From: RHKX01 sp963745755
GTDB taxonomy: Bacteria > Actinomycetota > Thermoleophilia > Solirubrobacterales > 70-9
DNA length: 64,000 nucleotides
Assembly (NCBI GenBank): GCA_963745755.1
Contig: CAVUYP010000001.1
Coordinates: 1,116,001 to 1,180,000 of the forward strand
Reading direction: 5' to 3'
Shown in pieces: positions 37,374-47,426 of this stretch. Under the pieces are notes generated by a model that saw nothing but the letters and a program-made list of their open reading frames with translations, had not been told where the DNA came from and ran no database searches. The first letter of the stretch is position 1. Each line of letters begins with the position of its first letter. The position numbers and the translations under genes are program-made.

Positions 37374-38729
37374 TCAGCGCGCCGGCGCGCCACCGGCGGC
37401 GTCGAGGCCGGCATCGGCGAAGTCGGCCGCCGTCGGCCCGTCGGCGCCGAGGCCGGCGAGGATCAGGTCCCGCTGGCGATCGATCTCGAGCACCGAGCAC
37501 CCCTCCTCGCCGGCGATCCGGCGAAGATGCTCGAGCAGCTCGACGAGCCGGCGTGAAAGTTGCACCTGCCCGTGGGCGCTGACCCGTACCTCGCCGAATC
37601 CGAGCCGGGTCAGCTGATCGAGATCGGGCGGCGCGGCGACGAACCGCGGCGTCCCGTCCTCACCGACCCGGACCGCGCTGACCAGCGGCTGTCGCGCGAA
37701 CTCGACGAGGATCGTCGTCAGCTGCTCGATCGCGTTCTGCGCCGTGGTCGGATCGTTGCTGCCCGGCGAGAGGCCCTTCAGGGCGATGTCGGCGAGCTGG
37801 CGAACCGGAAAGCCGACGTCCTGAACGGTCGTGCGCTGCTTGCCGAGCCGGAATGCCTCCCGCACCGTCGCCGCGAGCTTGCCCCCCTGCTCGCCGCCGT
37901 CGTCGTCGGTCCACCTGATCGTCGCCAGCGACTCGCCCGGCAGCACCCAGGAGCCGATCGCAGCGGACTGGACGACGACCGCCCTCGCTTCCGACGCCGC
38001 GGCGATGATCGCCGCGGCGTCGACGAAGGTCAGGTACCCGGACCCGTCCGACTCGACCCGCTCGCTGACTGTCGGTCGGTCGACGGCGGCGAAGGCCGCC
38101 ACGGCGGCGGCCTCGTCGTCGGGCTCGCCGGGGCCGGACGGATAGCGATCGGCGAGGACGTCGACGGCGTCGGCGTGGATCGCGGCGACGACCGATGACG
38201 GCTGCAGCATCGAGACGATGTGGGCGATGAAGACGGCGAACAGGACGAACGCCGCCAGCGCCGCCAGCACGGCGATCGTCATCGACAGGTTCGGCGGCTC
38301 GGCGGATTGGTCGCTGACGCCGAGCCGGACGAGCAGGACGAGGCAGTAGACGAAGGTGCCGAGCAGCAGCGCCAGGGTGAGCTGGCTGAGCCGATCGCTG
38401 CGGAAGCTGCGCAGGACCCGGGGGCTGAGCTGCGAGGAGGCGAGCGTGAAGGCGACGACCGTGACCGAGAAGGACAGGCCGGCGACCGACACCGTCGCCG
38501 TTCCGATCGTCTCGAGCAGGCTGCGGGCCGAATCCTGGCCGGCGAAGGAGAGGACCGGGACGTCGATGACGAGCTCCTTGTCGAGCGCCGGCAGCGCCAG
38601 GCCGCCGATCGCCCCGGCGAGCATCGCGATGCCCGGCAGGAACCCGAAGCTGGTCCGCAGGGCGTCCCATCCCTCGGCCACCCGGCTGCGGCCTGCTCCC
38701 CGCTCCCAGATTCGCGCCAGGCGGTTCAT
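37374..38729 (-). CDS. DUF2254 membrane protein
   Basis: 451 aa predicted membrane protein. The N-terminal half has about four hydrophobic segments (FLPGIAMLAGAIGGLALPAL; VSVAGLSFSVTVVAFTLASSQLSPRVL; LLLGTFVYCLVLLVRLGV; IAVLAALAAFVLFAVFIAHI). Then comes a soluble domain with DIALKGLSPGSNDPTTAQNAIEQL, the most conserved DUF2254 segment. The SQLSPRVL and SPGSNDPTTA motifs support the call. Function unknown. The start ATG follows AGGAGGGG. Confidence 0.85.
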   Translation of the reverse strand: MNRLARIWERGAGRSRVAEGWDALRTSFGFLPGIAMLAGAIGGLALPALDKELVIDVPVLSFAGQDSARSLLETIGTATVSVAGLSFSVTVVAFTLASSQLSPRVLRSFRSDRLSQLTLALLLGTFVYCLVLLVRLGVSDQSAEPPNLSMTIAVLAALAAFVLFAVFIAHIVSMLQPSSVVAAIHADAVDVLADRYPSGPGEPDDEAAAVAAFAAVDRPTVSERVESDGSGYLTFVDAAAIIAAASEARAVVVQSAAIGSWVLPGESLATIRWTDDDGGEQGGKLAATVREAFRLGKQRTTVQDVGFPVRQLADIALKGLSPGSNDPTTAQNAIEQLTTILVEFARQPLVSAVRVGEDGTPRFVAAPPDLDQLTRLGFGEVRVSAHGQVQLSRRLVELLEHLRRIAGEEGCSVLEIDRQRDLILAGLGADGPTAADFADAGLDAAGGAPAR

Positions 38730-38798
38730 CGAACCCCTCCTACCCGTGCCCGGGGTCGCTCAACCTCTCCGCGATCGGCCCGGCGCGGCGCCGGCCGC

Positions 38799-41075
38799 TC
38801 AGCCGCGCTTGCCGAACCGCTCGTTGTCGAGCGGCTCGTAGTCGCGGCAGGGCTGGCCGCGCAGGGCCGGGCACTCGGGCAGCGGCGTCGGCGCGTCGAC
38901 GCCGGGGACGACCGGCAGCACCAGCCGCGAGGGTTGCCTGCGCGAGTGCGCGATCGCGACCCACGGGCGTGCCCGTTCGGAGCCGCCTCGGCGAACGCCC
39001 AGATCGGCTGATCGCCGCCGGGGGCGGAGACGATCACCCGCAGCCGCGAGCCCTCGCGGTAGACGTGGCCCTCGTAGTAGAGCGGGATCCGGACCTTGAC
39101 CCACTTGCCCTTCGGCAGCGTCTTCAGCGTCCCGCTTGCGATAGGCTCGGCACGCGGCTCGGTGAGCGTGCTGCGCCCACGATCGATCTTGCGGTGCCTC
39201 GGTCTTCAGCCAGCCGCCCTGCACGAACGTCTCCTTGCCGTCGGGGCGGACCTCGGTGACGGTCGCCTGCAGGTCGACGTTCCTGGCCCGCGAGCGGACC
39301 CAGACCTGGACCTCGCCGGCGCCGAGCACGGCCGTGTCGGCGGCGAGCGGCCGGCTCACGTAGGAGAGCGCCGTGCCGGCCGCGTTCTGCGGTCCAGTCG
39401 TAGCTCGGGGTGTCGGTCCAGAGGCCGTTCGTGCCGCCGCCGGTGTTGCCGGTGAAGTCGGTCGGCGGCCGGGCGTCGGGATCCCAGGTGAACTGATCGG
39501 CGGCGCCGCCGCGGCTTGCCCTTGAGCTTGCCGTTGCCGGACAGGAACCACGACTCGGGCTTCATGCTCGGCGGCGGGAAGCTCCGGAACGAGCGCTCGA
39601 AGCCCGGGCACCGGCTTCAACGGGGCGCCGCCGGCGCCGTTGTCGAAGAGGACGCGGACGTGCGGCTGCGCCTCGAAGGCCGCCTTCGCGGAGTCGAAGT
39701 CGGGCTGATCCTGGATCGGGTCGTCGGGCAGCGTCACGCCGCCGACGCCGATGCACCGCCTGGTAGAGGGCGGGCGCGAAGCGCCTTGACGCCGGCGCTC
39801 AGCTCGGGCTTCTGCTTGGCGACGTAGAGCTGCAGGAAGTCGTACCAGCGGTTGAACGTCTCGGGATCGAGCGAGTCGGTGTGGACGCCGTTGGTGAACG
39901 TGAACCACTTCCGCTTCGTGCCGGTGAACGCGCGCGCGAGCGTCGGGCAGTGGCCGCCGGTCTGCTCGTCGGTCCACTGGCAGGCCATGAAGACCGGCAC
40001 GTCGATCTTGTCGACGAACTTGACCGGAGCCAGCGGGTCGGCGACCTTCGGGCCGGTAGTAGCGGTTGCGGCCGGTCTTCTCGAGCAGGTTCGATGGCCT
40101 CGGGGTGCAGGTCCTGGTTCGTCGGCGCAGATCCCGTCGCCGTCCTGGATCTGCTGCCAGGCCCACGACTGACCGGTGTCGGGGCCGGCCGGCTGCGCGT
40201 CGTCGACGCGGTCCTGCGCCCACTCGAGCGCGAAGCCGGTGTTGAGGATCCCGCCCGGATAGAGCGTCGTCTGGGTGTTGTCGATCACCGAGAGCGGCGT
40301 GATCGCCGCCAGGTGCGGGGGCTGGGTGGCGCCGACGAAGAGCTGGCTGATGCCGCCGTAGGAGACGCCGAGCATGCCGACCTTGCCGTGCATCACCCAG
40401 GGCTGGCGGGCGACCGTCTCGATGACGTCGTAGCCGTCGAGCGACTGCAGCGGCTCGAAGTAGTCGAAGGCGCCCCCCGAGCAGCCGGTGCCGCGCATGT
40501 TGACGTCGACGACCGCGTAGCCGAGCAGCTGCGGCGACCGGCTGGATGCCGCTCTGCGGGCCGGACGGGCCGCGGCGTACCCGTATCCCGAGTACTCGAC
40601 CAGCGTCGGGTAGGGCCCGTCCTCGGGCGGGCCGGGGAGATGGACGTTGATCGCGAGCTTGGTGCCGTCGCGCGTCGTCAGGTAGCCGTAGCCGTCGTCG
40701 AGCGTCTGATCGTAGATCGCCTTGCTCGGCGGCTTCGACCTGTTGCTGAAGACGCGCAGCGGTGCGGTCTCGTCGCCGCGCGAGCGAACGCGTGTAGCCG
40801 CGCGCCGGGCTCGACCTTGCGGAAGACGACGCCGCCGAGCTCGCCGGCGCGGCGTGCTGTCGACGGTCCTGCCCGGCGCGGCGCAGCTTCACCTTCGCGC
40901 CGGGGACGGCGCCGGTCACCTGGACCTGCTTGGCGCTGCCGCGCGCGTTCAGCGGACTCGCCAGGCCCGCCGAAGCGGTCGGCGCGAGCGTCAGCAGCAG
41001 CGCCACGACGGCGGCCGAGATTCCCGCCAGCGGCAGACCGCGGACGCCTACGTGCGACTTCTCTCTCTCCCACAT
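38799..41075 (-). CDS. Secreted CocE/NonD family (S15) hydrolase, heavily frameshifted
   Basis: About 750 aa. A signal peptide (LAGISAAVVALLLTLAPTASA) is followed by a small beta domain and the CocE/X-Pro-dipeptidyl-peptidase catalytic domain: MRGTGCSGGAFDYFEP, GMLGVSYGGISQLFVGAT (nucleophile Ser), ACQWTDEQTGGHC and HTDSLDPETF. The C-terminal jelly-roll domain reads LGAGEVQVWVRSRARNVDLQATVTEVRPDG. At least eight breaks lie between 39000 and 40900, most at short direct repeats such as GATCGATC near 39182. Catalytic residues survive. Acts outside the cell on acyl or peptide bonds; substrate unknown. Confidence 0.82.
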   Translation of the reverse strand: MWEREKSHVGVRGLPLAGISAAVVALLLTLAPTASAGLASPLNARGSAKQVQVTGAVPGAKVKLRRAGQDRRQHAAPASSAASSSARSSPARGYTRSLARRRDRTAARLQQQVEAAEQGDLRSDARRRLRLPDDARRHQARDQRPSPRPARGRALPDAGRVLGIRVRRGPSGPQSGIQPVAAAARLRGRRRQHARHRLLGGRLRLLRAAAVARRLRRHRDGRPPALGDARQGRHARRLLRRHQPALRRRHPAPAPGGDHAALGDRQHPDDALSGRDPQHRLRARVGAGPRRRRAAGRPRHRSVVGLAADPGRRRDLRRRTRTCTPRPSNLLEKTGRNRYYRPEGRRPAGSGQVRRQDRRAGLHGLPVDRRADRRPLPDARARVHRHEAEVVHVHQRRPHRLARSRDVQPLVRLPAALRRQAEARAERRRQGASRPPSTRRCIGVGGVTLPDDPIQDQPDFDSAKAAFEAQPHVRVLFDNGAGGAPLKPVPGLRALVPELPAAEHEARVVVPVRQRQAQGQAAAAPPISSPGIPTPGRRPTSPATPAAARTASGPTPRATTGPQNAAGTALSYVSRPLAADTAVLGAGEVQVWVRSRARNVDLQATVTEVRPDGKETFVQGGWLKTEAPQDRSWAQHAHRAACRAYRKRDAEDAAEGQVGQGPDPALLRGPRLPRGLAAAGDRLRPRRRSADLGVRRGGSERARPWVAIAHSRRQPSRLVLPVVPGVDAPTPLPECPALRGQPCRDYEPLDNERFGKRG

Positions 41076-41141
41076 GGCGGGGAACTTGCCACGTCCGGCG
41101 GCCGCGTGTCGCAGTTGCCGCGAGCGGCGGGCCGGCGCCGG

Positions 41142-42874
41142 CTACTTGCGAACGCGGATCGAGCCCCGCATCAGCGGGTGGATCCGGCAGAAGTAGGTGT
41201 AGGTCGTCGTCTTCCGCTTCTTCTTGTTCGGCTTGAAGGTGAGCGGCGGCGTCGTGTAGACGTTCGAGCCGGTCGTCACCTCGGTGCTCGTCCCGGTGCC
41301 GTAGCCGAGCTGGCCGGAGTCGAACTTGATCGGGCCGTTGGCGAGCGGATAGCCGATCCCGGAGCCGCTGTTGCAGGGCAGCCGGCAGGAGGTGATGCTG
41401 TGCCAGGCCTGCTCGGTCTGCGGCTCGCCGGGCAGCGCGTCGAGGTTGGTGAACGTGACGCGACTGGCCGGACTTGATCGACCGGCGGGCGCATCAGCCT
41501 GCGTCGGGAAGCCGCGGACGGCGGTGAAGCCGCCCTGCAGGTAGCTGAAGCTGCGGATGTCGATGCCCGACTTGCGGCACCTTGCCCTTGCGTCTTCAGC
41601 TTGCCGCGGGTTCGGCAGGCCGAGGTCCTTGCGGGCCTTCTTGTCGATGTTCTCCTTGAGGCGCCGATGGGTGAGGATGCCGCCCTCGTCGTACATCGCC
41701 TGGACCTCGGCGGCGTCGTCGAAGGGATCCTTGGCGGCGGGGTCGTCGGCCGGTGCTCCAGGCGAGCGGCAGGATCCCCATCGACTCGTACCAGGACGCC
41801 TTGCGGACGTCGTAGGTGACGTTGATGAAGACCGTGTCGCCGGCCTTGAGGCTGACCCGCCAATCGCGCGGCGTCGCCTTCATCGCGACGTCCCAGCTGA
41901 CCGCGCCGGCCGGCTCGTAGTAGTGCGCGTCGGAGCGGAACAGGTCCCTGATCTCGGACGGGTCGTCGCCGTCGACGGTGCCCGCGTCGGGCCCGTCGCG
42001 GGCGACCATCAGGTTCGACGTTCTCGCCGCCGGGATGCAGGTGCCCGGCGCCGAAGACGAGCGTCGCCCCGCCCGACGGGACCTTCCACGAAGCGGGCGT
42101 TGCTGATGTTCTTGCGCTCCTCGTAGCCGGGCAGCGACGGGTCGGTCGGGACCTCGTCGGGGAAGACGTACTTGCCGTCGCCGTTGAGTGTCGAAGCCCT
42201 TCTCGGCGTCGAATACCGGGTAGATGTGCGGGGACCCGGCGACGTCGAGCCAGCGGATCGTTCGCCGAGGTCGATGTCGGTCCGCGCCGGCGTCGTCTCC
42301 GGGACCCAGTCGATCTCCCAGGTGAGGTAGACCTCGCGGTCGTCGGAGGCTGACCGAGGTTGTGGATCATCTGGTTGATGCCCCAGTTCGGCGGTCGCGC
42401 CGACCTTGAGCCCGTAGCCCTGCGGCATCGTCGCGATCGTCTTCTCCTCGCCGGAGGCGAAGGTCGGACCGCCGCCCGGGGCGATCCAGACGACGTGGTG
42501 CAGGTGCAGGTCCCAGACCGCCGGGGTGACGAGCTTGCCGCTCGGCTTGATCTCGAGCATGCTCGGCTTGAAGCGGGTGATGTAGCCCGTCGGCCGGTGG
42601 AGCCGGCCGCGAAGACGCCGGCGTCGCCGGGGCCGCTGACCACCTCGGCGTGCGGGCAGGTCTTGGTCGATCGCCGAAGTCGTTGAGGTTCTGGCCGGGG
42701 TGGATCTCGATCGCGATCGGTCCGGCACGAGTAGGTCGTCATGTCCGGGTAGGTGGCCGGCTGCAGGACCGGCTGGCCGGCGCTCGCGGGCGCGGCGCCG
42801 ACGAGCGCGAGCAGCGCCAGCGCGCACGCGACGGCTATCGATCCTCCCGGGACGAGCCTGACCATGGACTCCAT
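41142..42874 (-). CDS. Secreted copper-binding protein with C-terminal cupredoxin domain, heavily frameshifted
   Basis: About 575 aa. Signal peptide AVACALALLALVGAAPASAG. The middle part has DLHLHHVVWIAPGG and LVFGAGHLHPGGENV, His clusters reminiscent of copper monooxygenase (PHM-like) folds. The C-terminal 60 residues are cupredoxin-like and end TYTYFCRIHPLMRGSIRVRK, with Cys, His and Met spaced as in type 1 copper sites. Breaks occur near 42725, 42665, 42595, 42350, 42260, 42190, 42090, 42015, 41750 and 41590. Family not recognised with certainty; an extracellular redox or monooxygenase role is inference from the ligands. Confidence 0.6.
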
Positions 42875-42875
42875 T

Positions 42876-42904
42876 CTTACGCATCCGCCTGCCGGATGCG
42901 TAAG
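42876..42904. repeat. Perfect 12-bp hairpin just upstream of the copper protein start
   Basis: CTTACGCATCCG, loop CCTGC, then the exact complement, filling the gap between the antiporter stop and the copper protein ATG on the same strand. It could be the antiporter terminator, an operator, or an mRNA structure that hides the copper gene ribosome binding site. No U tract follows. Confidence 0.55.
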
Positions 42905-42918
42905 CAGCCCGCGGGCGG

Positions 42919-44124
42919 TCAGTCGCGGTCGTTCTCGCTCGCCTCGAGACGGCGCTCGATCCAGCGGGCGCCGAGCGTGTCGGTGAGGCCGTGGGCGACG
43001 ATCGAGGCGAGGATCACCAGCGAGGCGAGCTGGAAGATCAGCATCCCCTCCGGGGCCTCGGACTTGAGGACGAACAGAGCGAACAGCATCGAGGCCACCC
43101 CCTTCGGGCCGAACCAGGCGAGGAACCGGCGCTCGACCGTCGGCATGTCCGATCCGACGAGCGCGGCGAGGATCGCGGCGGGCCGGGCGACGAACAGCGT
43201 GAACCCGATCAGCACGGCGACGGCCAGCGCCGGCGCGGGCACTCCCGAGGAGGCGACGAGGGCGCCGAAGACGAAGAACGTGACCGTCTGCAGGACCGCG
43301 CTCAGGCTCTCGTTGAACTCCTGGAACGCGTCCGGCGTCTCGCGGTCGGCTACCGCGAGCGCGATGCCGGCCACGAAGGTGGCGACGAGGCCGTTGCCGA
43401 AGGTGACCTCGGCGAGGCCGAACGCGGTCAGGCCGATCCCGAGCGCGTAGACGCCCTCGTACTTGCGGGTCAGGCCGACTCCGGGCATGTCGTCGATCGC
43501 GCGCCCGGCGAGGGTCGCGACCACGAAGCCGATGACGGCTCCGGAGAACGCCTCGGCGAGCAGCGTCGTCGCCTCGCCGGCGGCGCCCCCCTCGCCGTTG
43601 GCGAGGACGATGAAGACGAGCACGAACGGCAACGCCAGGCCATCGTTGAGGCCCGACTCGAGGTTGAGCACGTGGCGCAGCTTCGCCGGTATCGAGCGGG
43701 CGGTGACGACCGCCGAGGTGATGACCGGGTCGGTCGGCGCGAGCACGGCGCCGAGCAGCAGCGCCTCGGTCCAGGCGAGCTGGTCGAAGAGCAGCTTCGC
43801 CGCGACGGCGATCATCGCCATCGTCGCCGGCATCGCCAGCATCAGCGCCCGCGCGGTCGGGCCGCGGTGGCCGACGAGGAGCTCGCGCTCGACGACGAGG
43901 CCGTCGCTGAACAGGGTGAAGACGAGCGCCAGCTCGACGATGCTGACGACGCTGGCGTCGCGCGGGGCGATCGCGATGACGCCGGTCGCGTCGAGGAGCA
44001 TCCCCGCCGCGACCGAGAGGATCGAGACCGAGACGACGGTTCCCCGCGCCAGCCCGGAGAGGCCGGCGACGACGACCAGCAGGACGCCGACGGTCAGCAC
44101 CACCTCGGGGAACTCGACGCTCAT
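42919..44124 (-). CDS. Cation:proton antiporter (CPA1/NhaP-like)
   Basis: 401 aa, about 12 membrane segments. GAVLAPTDPVITSAVV holds the TDP motif and LNLESGLNDGLALPFVL the ND motif, the pair that binds Na+ and H+ in CPA1 antiporters. KYEGVYALGIGLTAFGLAEV and WFGPKGVASMLFALFVL match later conserved helices. ATG at 44124 preferred to the adjoining GTG. Divergent from fdhA with an 83-bp gap. Probably Na+/H+ or K+/H+ exchange at the cytoplasmic membrane. Confidence 0.87.
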   Translation of the reverse strand: MSVEFPEVVLTVGVLLVVVAGLSGLARGTVVSVSILSVAAGMLLDATGVIAIAPRDASVVSIVELALVFTLFSDGLVVERELLVGHRGPTARALMLAMPATMAMIAVAAKLLFDQLAWTEALLLGAVLAPTDPVITSAVVTARSIPAKLRHVLNLESGLNDGLALPFVLVFIVLANGEGGAAGEATTLLAEAFSGAVIGFVVATLAGRAIDDMPGVGLTRKYEGVYALGIGLTAFGLAEVTFGNGLVATFVAGIALAVADRETPDAFQEFNESLSAVLQTVTFFVFGALVASSGVPAPALAVAVLIGFTLFVARPAAILAALVGSDMPTVERRFLAWFGPKGVASMLFALFVLKSEAPEGMLIFQLASLVILASIVAHGLTDTLGARWIERRLEASENDRD

Positions 44125-44207
44125 CACCGGCTCAGCGTATGGGTGCCGGACTCCCCCGCGCCGACCCGGTTTCGCCGCGTTCCCGGTTCGCTAGGGTCGG
44201 AGGCAGC

Positions 44208-47200
44208 GTGAGCCGAAGCTTCGATCCCAGGTCCCTGCCGCTGCTCCGCCAGCTTCGCGAGGCGGATCCGACCGCCCGCGGTCCCGCGGCCCGCTCGCGG
44301 CGTTCGCAGTCGCTGCGGCCGCGCACGGCCGGGATCGACCCGGTCAAGTCGATCTGTCCGTTCTGCGCGGTCGGCTGCGGGCAGCGCGTCTACGTCGAGG
44401 ACGGCCGGGTCACCCAGATCGAGGGCGATCCGGACAGCCCGATCTCGCGCGGCCGCCTCTGCCCGAAGGGGGCCGCCTCGCGGTCGATGATCCAGAGCCC
44501 GTCCCGCGAGTACAAGGTCAAGTACCGGCCGCCGAACGGCAGCGAATGGCAGGACCTCGACCTCGACGAGGCGATGGACATGATCGCCGACCGGGTGATC
44601 GCCAGCCGCGCCGCAGGCTGGCAGGACGAGACCGAGGACGGCGGCAAGCTGCACCGGACGATGGGCATCGGCAGCCTCGGCGGGGCGACCCTGGACAACG
44701 AGGAGAACTACCTGATCAAGAAGCTGTTCACGGCCCTCGGGATCGTCCAGATCGAGAACCAGGCGCGAATATGACACTCCTCCACCGTCCCCGGTCTGGG
44801 GACGTCGCTCGGTAGGGGTGGCGCCACCACCTTCCAGCAGGACCTGCAGAACTCCGACTGCATAGTCATCCAGGGCTCGAACATGGCCGAGTGCCATCCG
44901 GTCGGGTTCCAGTGGGTGATGGAGGCCAAGCAGCGCGGCGCCAAGGTGATCCACGTCGATCCCCGGTTCACGCGAACGAGCGCGGTCGCCGACCTGCACG
45001 TGCCGCTGCGCGCCGGCACCGACATCGCCTTTCTCGGCGGCATCGTCAACCACATCCTCGCCAACGGTCTCGAGTTCCGCGACTACGTCAAGCACTACAC
45101 GAACGCGGCGACGATCATCAACGAGGCGTTCGCCGACACCGAGGACCTCGACGGGCTGTTCAGCGGCTGGAACCCGGACTCGAAGACCTACGACATCGAG
45201 ACCTGGCAGTACGAGGGCATGGAGGTCTTCGCCTCCGGCGGCAAGCGCGAGGAGGGAGCCGTCTTCGGCGAGGAGGCCCACTACGCGCAGGGCGGCAAGC
45301 TCGCGCAGGGCAACCCGCCGGAGTTCGACATGGACCTCGAGCATCCGCGCTGCGTCTTTCAGATCCTCAAGCGCCACTTCAGCCGCTACACGCCCGAGGT
45401 CGTGGCGGAGATCTGCGGCGTGCCCGAGTCGACGTTCCTCGAGGTCGCCGAGGCGCTCTGCTCGAACTCCGGCCGCGAACGGACCTCGGCGTTCTGCTAC
45501 GCGGTCGGCTGGACGCAGCACACGGTCGGCGTCCAGTACATCCGCACCGCGGCGATCATCCAGCTGCTGCTCGGCAACATCGGCCGCCCCGGCGGCGGCA
45601 TCCTGGCGCTGCGCGGCCACGCCTCGATCCAGGGCTCGACCGACATCCCGACCCTCTACAACATCCTCCCCGGCTACCTGCCGATGCCGCACCCGCACGC
45701 GCACCAGAACATCACCGACTACCTGGAGATGAACTCGGCCGAGACCGGCTACTGGGGCCACATGGACGCCTACCTGATCAGCATGATGAAGGCGTGGTGG
45801 GGGGACGCGGCGACCGCGGAGAACGACTGGTGCTTCGACTACCTGCCGCGGATCGACGGCAACCACTCCGCCTACCAGTCCGCCCTCGACATGCTCGACG
45901 GCAAGCTCGAGGGCTACTTCCTGCTCGGCGAGAACCCGGCCGTGGGCTCCGCCAACTCGCGGCTGCACCGGCTCGGGCTCGCCAACCTCGACTGGCTCGT
46001 CGTCCGCGACTTCCAGGAGATCGAGAGCGCCGCGTTCTGGCACGAGGGCCCGGAGATCGAATCGGGCGAGCTCGTCACCGAGGAGATCGGGACCGAGGTC
46101 TTCTTCCTCCCCGCCGCGGCCCACGTCGAAAAGGACGGCAGCTTCACGAACACGCAGCGGCTCCTGCAATGGCACCACAAGGCGGTCGAGCCGGCCGGCG
46201 ACTGCCGCTCCGACCTCTGGTTCACCCACCAGCTCGGGCTGCGAATCCGCGAGAAGCTGGCCGGCTCCACCGAGCAGCGCGACCGGCCGCTGCTCGACCT
46301 GACCTGGGAGTACCCGACCGAGGGCCGCCACGACGACCCGAGCGCCGCCGCTGTCCTGCGCGAGATCGGCGGCGTCGACCTCGACCGCGACGTGGCACTC
46401 GACGGCTACACGGATCTGAAGAACGACGGGGCGACCGCCTGCGGGTGCTGGATCTACAGCGGCTGCTACGCCGACGAGGTCAACCAGACCGCGCGCCGCA
46501 AGCCCGGCTCCGAGCAGACCTGGGTCGCCCCGGAGTGGGCCTGGGCCTGGCCGATGAACCGCCGGATCATCTACAACCGCGCCTCCGCCGACCCCGACGG
46601 GAATCCCTGGTCGGAGCGCAAGAAGTACGTCTGGTGGGACGCCGAGGCGGGCCGCTGGACCGGCGAGGACGTCCCCGACATCAAGGCCGACAAGGCCCCC
46701 GACTACGTTCCCGACGACGACGCCGAGGCGGAGATGGCGCTGCGCGGCGACGAGCCGTTCGTCATGCAGGCGGACGGGCGCGGTTGGCTGTTCGTGCCGT
46801 CGGGGCTGATCGACGGGCCGCTGCCGACCCATTACGAGCCGCACGAGTCGCCGTTCCGCAACGCCCTCTACGGCCAGCAGGCGAACCCGGGCCGCGAGCA
46901 GTTCCCGCGCCCAGAGAACGCCTACAACCCGAGCGCCGACGACGCCGGCGACGGCACCGTCTTCCCGTTCGTGGTCACCAGCTACCGGCTCACTGAGCAC
47001 CACACGGCCGGCGGGATGTCGCGAACGGTGCCGCACCTCAACGAGCTGCAGCCGGAGATGTTCTGCGAGGTCGGTCCCGAGCTCGCCGCCGAGCGCGGCC
47101 TCGAGCACCTCGGCTGGGCGACGCTGGTGACCTCGCGGTCGGCGATCGAGGCACGGGTGCTGGTCACCGAGCGGATCAAGCCGCTGCGGGTGCAGGGGCG

Positions 47201-47426
47201 CGTCGTCCACCAGGTCGGACTCCCCTACCACTGGGGGTTCCGCGGGCTCTCCAAGGGCGACTCGGCCAACGACCTGTTCAGCATCGCGCTCGACCCGAAC
47301 GTCCACATCCAGGAGGTCAAGGCGGCCACCTGCGACATCGTCCCCGGCCGCCGCCCCCGCGGCGCCGACCTGCCCGAGTTCGTCGCCGCCTACCGGCGCC
47401 GGGCCGGATCTGAGGACTCGCCGTGA
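44208..47426 (+). CDS. Selenocysteine-containing formate dehydrogenase, catalytic (alpha) subunit
   Basis: 1072 aa including selenocysteine 189 encoded by an in-frame TGA (44772-44774). The frame is open on both sides and in register from GTG 44208 (after GGTCGGAGG) to 47426. ENQARI-U-HSSTVPGL matches the FdnG/FdhF active site, where Sec binds Mo/W. SICPFCAVGCGQ and GRLCPKGAASR bind a 4Fe-4S cluster. NMAECHPVGFQWVMEAK, VDPRFTRTSAVADLH and GWTQHTVGVQYIRTAAIIQL bind the two pterin cofactors. The sequence tracks FdnG along its length but the N-terminus lacks a Tat signal, so it should be cytoplasmic. A SECIS hairpin follows the TGA. It is overlapped by fdhB (GTGA). Confidence 0.93.
44772..44822 (+). 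promoter_or_regulatory. SECIS element directing UGA as selenocysteine
   Basis: Starts with the UGA. GTCCCC (44787-44792), loop GGTCT, GGGGAC (44798-44803) forms a perfect 6-bp upper stem. The GGUCU loop begins 18 nt after the UGA, the same loop and spacing as E. coli fdhF. A lower stem can form between CCTCCACC and the GGGGTGG at 44816-44822. SelB, encoded at 52071, would bind it. Confidence 0.88.

Noticed and set aside
32987..37582. 1531-residue open frame on the plus strand
   Set aside because: It crosses the DegV, MmpL and sulfatase genes out of frame or antisense; composition is Arg/Asp-rich low complexity with no motif.
44772..44774. fdhA as a pseudogene interrupted by a stop codon
   Set aside because: The codon aligns exactly with the catalytic Sec of FdnG/FdhF, a SECIS hairpin follows at the known distance, and selA, selB, selD and tRNA-Sec are adjacent.
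44124..47306. 1060-residue open frame opposite fdhA
   Set aside because: Antisense shadow of the well-supported formate dehydrogenase; no recognisable domain.
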